Positions 24,099 through 25,814 of a DNA stretch of 25,814 bases are shown here, one piece after another. The notes under the pieces are model-generated. The model did no database searches and had not been told where the DNA came from. It saw only the letters and a program-made list of their open reading frames with translations. Position 1 is the stretch's first letter. Each line of letters opens with the position of its first letter. The translations under genes were made by a program, and so were the position numbers. Source of the stretch: a virus; the IMG/VR virus record IMGVR_UViG_3300037584_001076, positions 1 through 25,814 of that record. The stretch is one strand, 5' to 3'.

Positions 24099-24228
24099 TG
24101 CCGTAGTATTTGTTCAAAGCCCTTTCCATGGCACGACGACGTGCTCGGGCAGAACCATTGTTCTTTTGTTTTTTTGATGCTGCCATCAACACCTCTATAA
24201 ACTCAGGGTTTAGTGTTGGTAGATTCAT
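24058..24228 (-). CDS. Small basic protein (56 aa)
   Basis: A 56-codon frame starts at the ATG at 24228 and ends with TAA at 24058-24060. It begins MNLPTLNPEFIEVLMAASKK and holds a basic stretch (ARARRRAMERALNKYY) that looks like a helix. Composition is protein-like. It overlaps the next ORF by 41 nt at its end and the previous one by 26 nt at its start. A second start at 24186 (MAASKKQ) is possible. It lies in the leader of the late transcript; function is unknown. Confidence 0.6.
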   Translation of the reverse strand: MNLPTLNPEFIEVLMAASKKQKNNGSARARRRAMERALNKYYGNASSKERREDGAS

Positions 24229-24355
24229 GCTGTAAATATACTACAACTTTGGGTACAGCTAACCCGGATACGGCACTTGACGAGTACGACTGCGATAGTT
24301 CTGTTTCACGCAGCATTTGTTCAGACTGAGTAGCGTCCGAGACCCGAACTCCCAT
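24203..24355 (-). CDS. Small ORF in the late leader (50 aa)
   Basis: A 50-codon frame runs from the ATG at 24355 to a TGA at 24203-24205. The product (MGVRVSDATQSEQMLRETEL, then Ser-rich, ending HESTNTKP) has protein-like composition. Its ATG is about 40 nt after the expected start of the leftward transcript, making it the first ORF of the operon. It overlaps the 56-aa ORF by 26 nt. It may be a real small gene or a leader peptide. Confidence 0.4.
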   Translation of the reverse strand: MGVRVSDATQSEQMLRETELSQSYSSSAVSGLAVPKVVVYLQHESTNTKP

Positions 24356-24402
24356 AGGGTCGAAGGGCGTGACTTGCGATGTCGTGAGTGCCTAGCGACT
24401 TA

Positions 24403-24434
24403 GCAAAGTTACGGGAAAAAAATTAAAAAGTCAA
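24403..24434 (-). promoter_or_regulatory. Bacteroidota-type promoter for the leftward late block
   Basis: On the - strand TTG is followed by 20 bases and then TAACTTTGC, an exact -7 box (TAnnTTTG) for the Bacteroidota primary sigma factor. Transcription should start near 24395, about 40 nt before the first small ORF. The spacer has a long T-run. Of the leftward promoter candidates in the window, this is the best one. Confidence 0.75.
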
Positions 24435-24446
24435 GTCCTGAACAGC

Positions 24447-24477
24447 TTGTTTACTCGAGAACTTGTAAGTACCTTTG
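24447..24477 (+). promoter_or_regulatory. Bacteroidota-type promoter for tRNA-Arg
   Basis: On the + strand TTG is followed by 20 bases and TACCTTTG (TAnnTTTG). It has the same geometry as the divergent leftward promoter and ends 13 nt before the tRNA. Transcription should begin near 24484. It may continue through the long leader into the rightward gene, as no terminator is visible right after the tRNA. Confidence 0.7.
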
Positions 24478-24490
24478 TGTCAAACGATAT

Positions 24491-24564
24491 GCTCTCGTAG
24501 CTCAACTGGATAGAGCAACAGCCTTCTAAGCTGTAGGTTGCAGGTTCGAGCCCTGCCGGGAGTA
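24491..24564 (+). tRNA. tRNA-Arg (anticodon UCU)
   Basis: All four stems pair: acceptor GCTCTCG with CGGGAGT (one G-T at the end and one T-G inside); D-stem GCTC/GAGC; anticodon stem ACAGC/GCTGT closing the loop CTTCTAA with anticodon TCT at 24525-24527; T-stem GCAGG/CCTGC with loop TTCGAGC. The length is 74 nt with discriminator A and no encoded CCA. It should read AGA (and AGG by wobble). It is probably carried to supply phage codon use. Confidence 0.95.
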
Positions 24565-24706
24565 CAGCGCCGCGAAAAAGTCCTGAGAAATGTGTGGGGT
24601 GGGGATTATGTCTATATGTACACGTGCGTCACGTCGACCGGAAGTCGTTTAATCCTAGTGGGGGGGTAGGGTTTACACGTTTGTATTGCAGAAACTTCTA
24701 GCGTTT

Positions 24707-24737
24707 TTGTCAACACTATTGGGTGAATTGTCAATAG
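24707..24737. repeat. Paired TTGTCAA direct repeats with a CTATTG/CAATAG inverted repeat
   Basis: TTGTCAA occurs at 24707-24713 and 24728-24734, exactly 21 bp (two helix turns) apart. CTATTG (24716-24721) and CAATAG (24732-24737) form an inverted repeat. CTATTGAC recurs at 25026-25033 and 25232-25239. This pattern suggests a protein-binding operator. The binding protein is unknown; the winged-helix protein at 16339 is one candidate. Confidence 0.45.
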
Positions 24738-24962
24738 CAAATCTGACTACCTATGGGGAGAGGTGGGACAACTCCATCCCCTAGGTCCAACCACCCCAAA
24801 CTGACCCCACAAACGGGGTTGGCACGGAGGTTGATACGCACGTCTACAACATTTTTCTGACCTGTGCAAACACACAAATGTTAAAATTCTGATTTTCTCG
24901 TCGAAGCTATTTGGCTGTTCGTCGGGTGAATCATACTCTCTGTCGAAATATCGCTTGACATT

Positions 24963-24993
24963 TTGGTGGCTCAACCTCCCTATACTACTATGG
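24963..24993 (+). promoter_or_regulatory. Weak promoter candidate for the rightward leader
   Basis: TTG is followed by 20 bases and TACTATGG, the same spacing as the two good promoters here but with two mismatches in the -7 box. A TTGACA and a TATACT also sit nearby with a 20-base gap. If used, it would start transcription near 25000, upstream of the hairpins and boxA-like motif. Confidence 0.3.
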
Positions 24994-25059
24994 CTCTCGT
25001 GTTGCAACGGCAACCGCCCTCGGACTATTGACGTACTGCCTGTCGCTGACTAAACGACC

Positions 25060-25105
25060 CGCTCCCCGGAGCGCACCTCGCACCATGTATGCAGAAAGCA
25101 TGGTG
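25060..25105 (+). other. Two adjacent stem-loops in the rightward leader
   Basis: CGCTC-CCCG-GAGCG (25060-25073) is a compact GC hairpin. CACCATG at 25081-25087 pairs with CATGGTG at 25099-25105 around an 11-nt loop, in which ATGC/GCAT can form an alternative pairing. No T-run follows, so these are not simple terminators. Confidence 0.5.
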
Positions 25106-25132
25106 GGCACACACCACTCACCGCAGAGCGCA

Positions 25133-25148
25133 GTTCTTTGACGTATTG
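25133..25148 (+). promoter_or_regulatory. boxA-like antitermination motif
   Basis: GTTCTTTGACGTATTG begins with GTTCTTTGA, close to the bacterial boxA element bound by NusB/NusE (consensus near GCTCTTTAA). It lies after the two hairpins and 245 nt upstream of the rightward gene. A role in antitermination of a long leader is an inference. Confidence 0.4.
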
Positions 25149-25299
25149 AAACTACCTACCACTCGGGCCGACAAAACCCGCCACACTACGTGGCCATCGG
25201 AGTTGGGATGGGGGAAGAATTAACGCAAACACTATTGACTACACCGCCATGATACCGGCCAGCCGGGGACTGCGGGGCTATCCACCCGCCATGGCGTCA

Positions 25300-25359
25300 G
25301 CAACGGCACAGGCGTGCCACCTCGGTAGGGTGGTGAGGGTTCGACTCCCTCCCGTTGTT
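25300..25359 (+). ncRNA. Reduced tRNA-like element (60 nt, one arm missing)
   Basis: A 7-bp acceptor stem (GCAACGG at 25300-25306 with CCGTTGT at 25352-25358, one G-T) and a perfect T-arm (GAGGG-TTCGACT-CCCTC, 25335-25351) are present. Only 28 nt lie between them, not the usual 41-45. These hold one hairpin, CCACC-TCGGTAG-GGTGG. The loop carries the GGTAG typical of a D-loop, or could read as a GGT anticodon with an unusual C before it. One arm is therefore missing. It sits 34 nt before the ATG of the rightward gene. It is clearly tRNA-derived; whether it is a decayed gene, a processing signal or a working RNA is not known. Confidence 0.65.
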
Positions 25360-25366
25360 CTAACCC

Positions 25367-25378
25367 GTGCTTCGGCAC
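25367..25378 (+). other. UUCG hairpin before the rightward gene
   Basis: GTGC-TTCG-GCAC is a 4-bp stem with a C(UUCG)G loop, 15 nt upstream of the ATG at 25394. It may set translation or mRNA ends after processing of the tRNA-like element. Confidence 0.5.
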
Positions 25379-25393
25379 ACAAACCCCAACATC

Positions 25394-25814
25394 ATGTTGT
25401 TTACTGCAACCGCCATTCAGGCATACACTACGACCCGCGACAACCACGAAGTCGCATTGTCCAACCGCTTCGAGTTCAGCTACGACCTCGACAACAACAA
25501 CAAGCAAGCCCGTGACCTCGTCATCGGCACGATGCTCAACCGCTTGTTCCGCTACCTGTCCTTGCAGAAGGAGACAGGCGCACGATTCACCAACCTGTCG
25601 CACCCTGTCCTCTTGCAGTTCAAGGTCGGCAAGTCAACCATCGACCTCCGCGACATCGAGGAGCGCTTGCAGGCCACCTTCAAGGTCGGTCACACACCCA
25701 AGGCCAAGCGACGCTTTGCCCAACGCGTTGTGGCTGTCGTTGAGTTCCTGCTCGAAGCCCCTGTGCAGATGACTGCCACGGAGTTGCTCGCCTCCTTGGA
25801 GGAGCAGATTGCCG
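25394..25814 (+). CDS. Unrecognised rightward gene (partial, first 140 codons)
   Basis: The frame from the ATG at 25394 is open to the right edge, so the gene is cut at its 3' end. The visible 140 residues start MLFTATAIQAYTTTRDNHEV. They contain an Asp/Asn-rich segment (SYDLDNNNKQARDLVIG), a RLFRYLSLQKE helix, a LLQFKVGKSTIDLRDIEERL strand-helix, and a basic HTPKAKRRFAQRVVAVVEFL helix. The mix suggests a soluble alpha-beta protein; I recognise no family. Codons are richer in C at third positions than those of the late genes. It is preceded by the tRNA-like element and a UUCG hairpin and transcribed away from the late block, so it is likely an early or middle gene. Confidence 0.75.
   Translation, partial: MLFTATAIQAYTTTRDNHEVALSNRFEFSYDLDNNNKQARDLVIGTMLNRLFRYLSLQKETGARFTNLSHPVLLQFKVGKSTIDLRDIEERLQATFKVGHTPKAKRRFAQRVVAVVEFLLEAPVQMTATELLASLEEQIA

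Larger units (their letters stand above)
24565..25393. other. Intergenic control region, about 830 nt without a credible gene
   Basis: No protein-like open frame is found on either strand; the frames present have unnatural composition. The region holds G-rich runs (24595-24605, 24660-24671), repeats at 24707-24737, a hairpin-forming stretch at 24791-24823 (CCAA-CCCC or ACCCC competing for GGGGTTGG), and the promoter candidate, hairpins, boxA-like motif and tRNA-like element listed separately. It looks like the regulatory leader of the rightward block. Confidence 0.6.

Noticed and set aside
24595-24671. G-quadruplex from G-rich runs after the tRNA
   Set aside because: The four runs are split into two pairs about 55 nt apart, so a compact quadruplex is not supported.
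24747-25013. 88-aa open frame on the - strand in the control region
   Set aside because: Composition is unnatural (many Pro, Cys, Arg and Trp without pattern), there is no coupling to other genes, and it crosses the repeats and hairpins of the leader.
25300-25359. Functional tRNA-Thr (GGT) in the rightward leader
   Set aside because: The span is only 60 nt, one arm is missing, and the base before the would-be anticodon is C, not the near-universal U, so it is reported as a tRNA-like element instead.
25249-25515. 88-aa open frame on the + strand over the tRNA-like element
   Set aside because: It runs through the tRNA-like structure and out of frame over the start of the gene at 25394; its sequence is Arg/Pro/Gln shadow material.
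1-25814. CRISPR array, insertion sequence or integrase
   Set aside because: No evenly spaced repeats, transposase or recombinase-like protein is visible; the tRNA is intact and shows no duplicated 3' end that would mark an attachment site.

Overview
This window looks like part of the genome of a tailed double-stranded DNA phage, most likely a podovirus-type phage of a Bacteroidota host. Two full promoter sequences (24403-24434 on - and 24447-24477 on +) have the Bacteroidota geometry TTG-N20-TAnnTTTG. The start codons examined lack Shine-Dalgarno sequences and sit in AT-rich leaders. The gene order terminase large subunit, portal, small capsid proteins, scaffold, major capsid protein, ring/adaptor proteins, nozzle resembles crAss-like and other Bacteroidota podoviruses. 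That placement is an inference from layout and needs a tree of TerL, portal and capsid proteins.

Layout. From 24395 down to position 1 almost everything is one leftward late block on the - strand. Its genes are packed head to tail and often share ATGA, GTGA, TGATG or TAATG junctions. In order of transcription: two short leader ORFs (24203-24355, 24058-24228), small basic proteins (23676-24098, 23355-23642), a DUF5675-like probable lysis protein (22861-23355), a 167-aa protein and a giant 1445-aa protein that share an N-terminal module (22361-22864, 18020-22357), a LamG-type protein (17211-18023), two small conserved proteins, a fibre-like protein (15424-16305), two small proteins, a probable tandem GroES-like co-chaperonin (14278-14868), a candidate small terminase subunit (14001-14294) and TerL (11863-14004). 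These are followed by the portal (9384-11822), a small basic protein and two small virion proteins, scaffold (6623-7783), major capsid protein (5158-6600), two structural proteins, two ring/adaptor-like proteins, and a large nozzle-like protein cut by the left edge. The only + strand gene inside the block is a winged-helix regulator (16339-16785), divergent from the fibre-like gene.

Short TATATTTG(C) elements recur 16-25 nt upstream of start codons at gaps in the block (3412, 9066, 11847, 16325, with variants at 23662 and 24232). They suggest internal late promoters. One lies directly behind an intrinsic terminator (3421-3449).

The right end (24440-25814) is a control region and the start of a rightward block. 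It holds a tRNA-Arg(UCU), repeats that could be operators, several hairpins, a boxA-like antitermination motif, an unusual 60-nt tRNA-like element lacking one arm, and the first 140 codons of an unrecognised gene. About 830 nt here (24565-25393) contain no credible gene.

The most unusual items are the giant protein (seven EF-hand/dockerin-like calcium loops and no lysine over about 1,400 residues), the N-terminal module it shares with its upstream neighbour, the two-barrel GroES-like protein, and the reduced tRNA-like element in the rightward leader.
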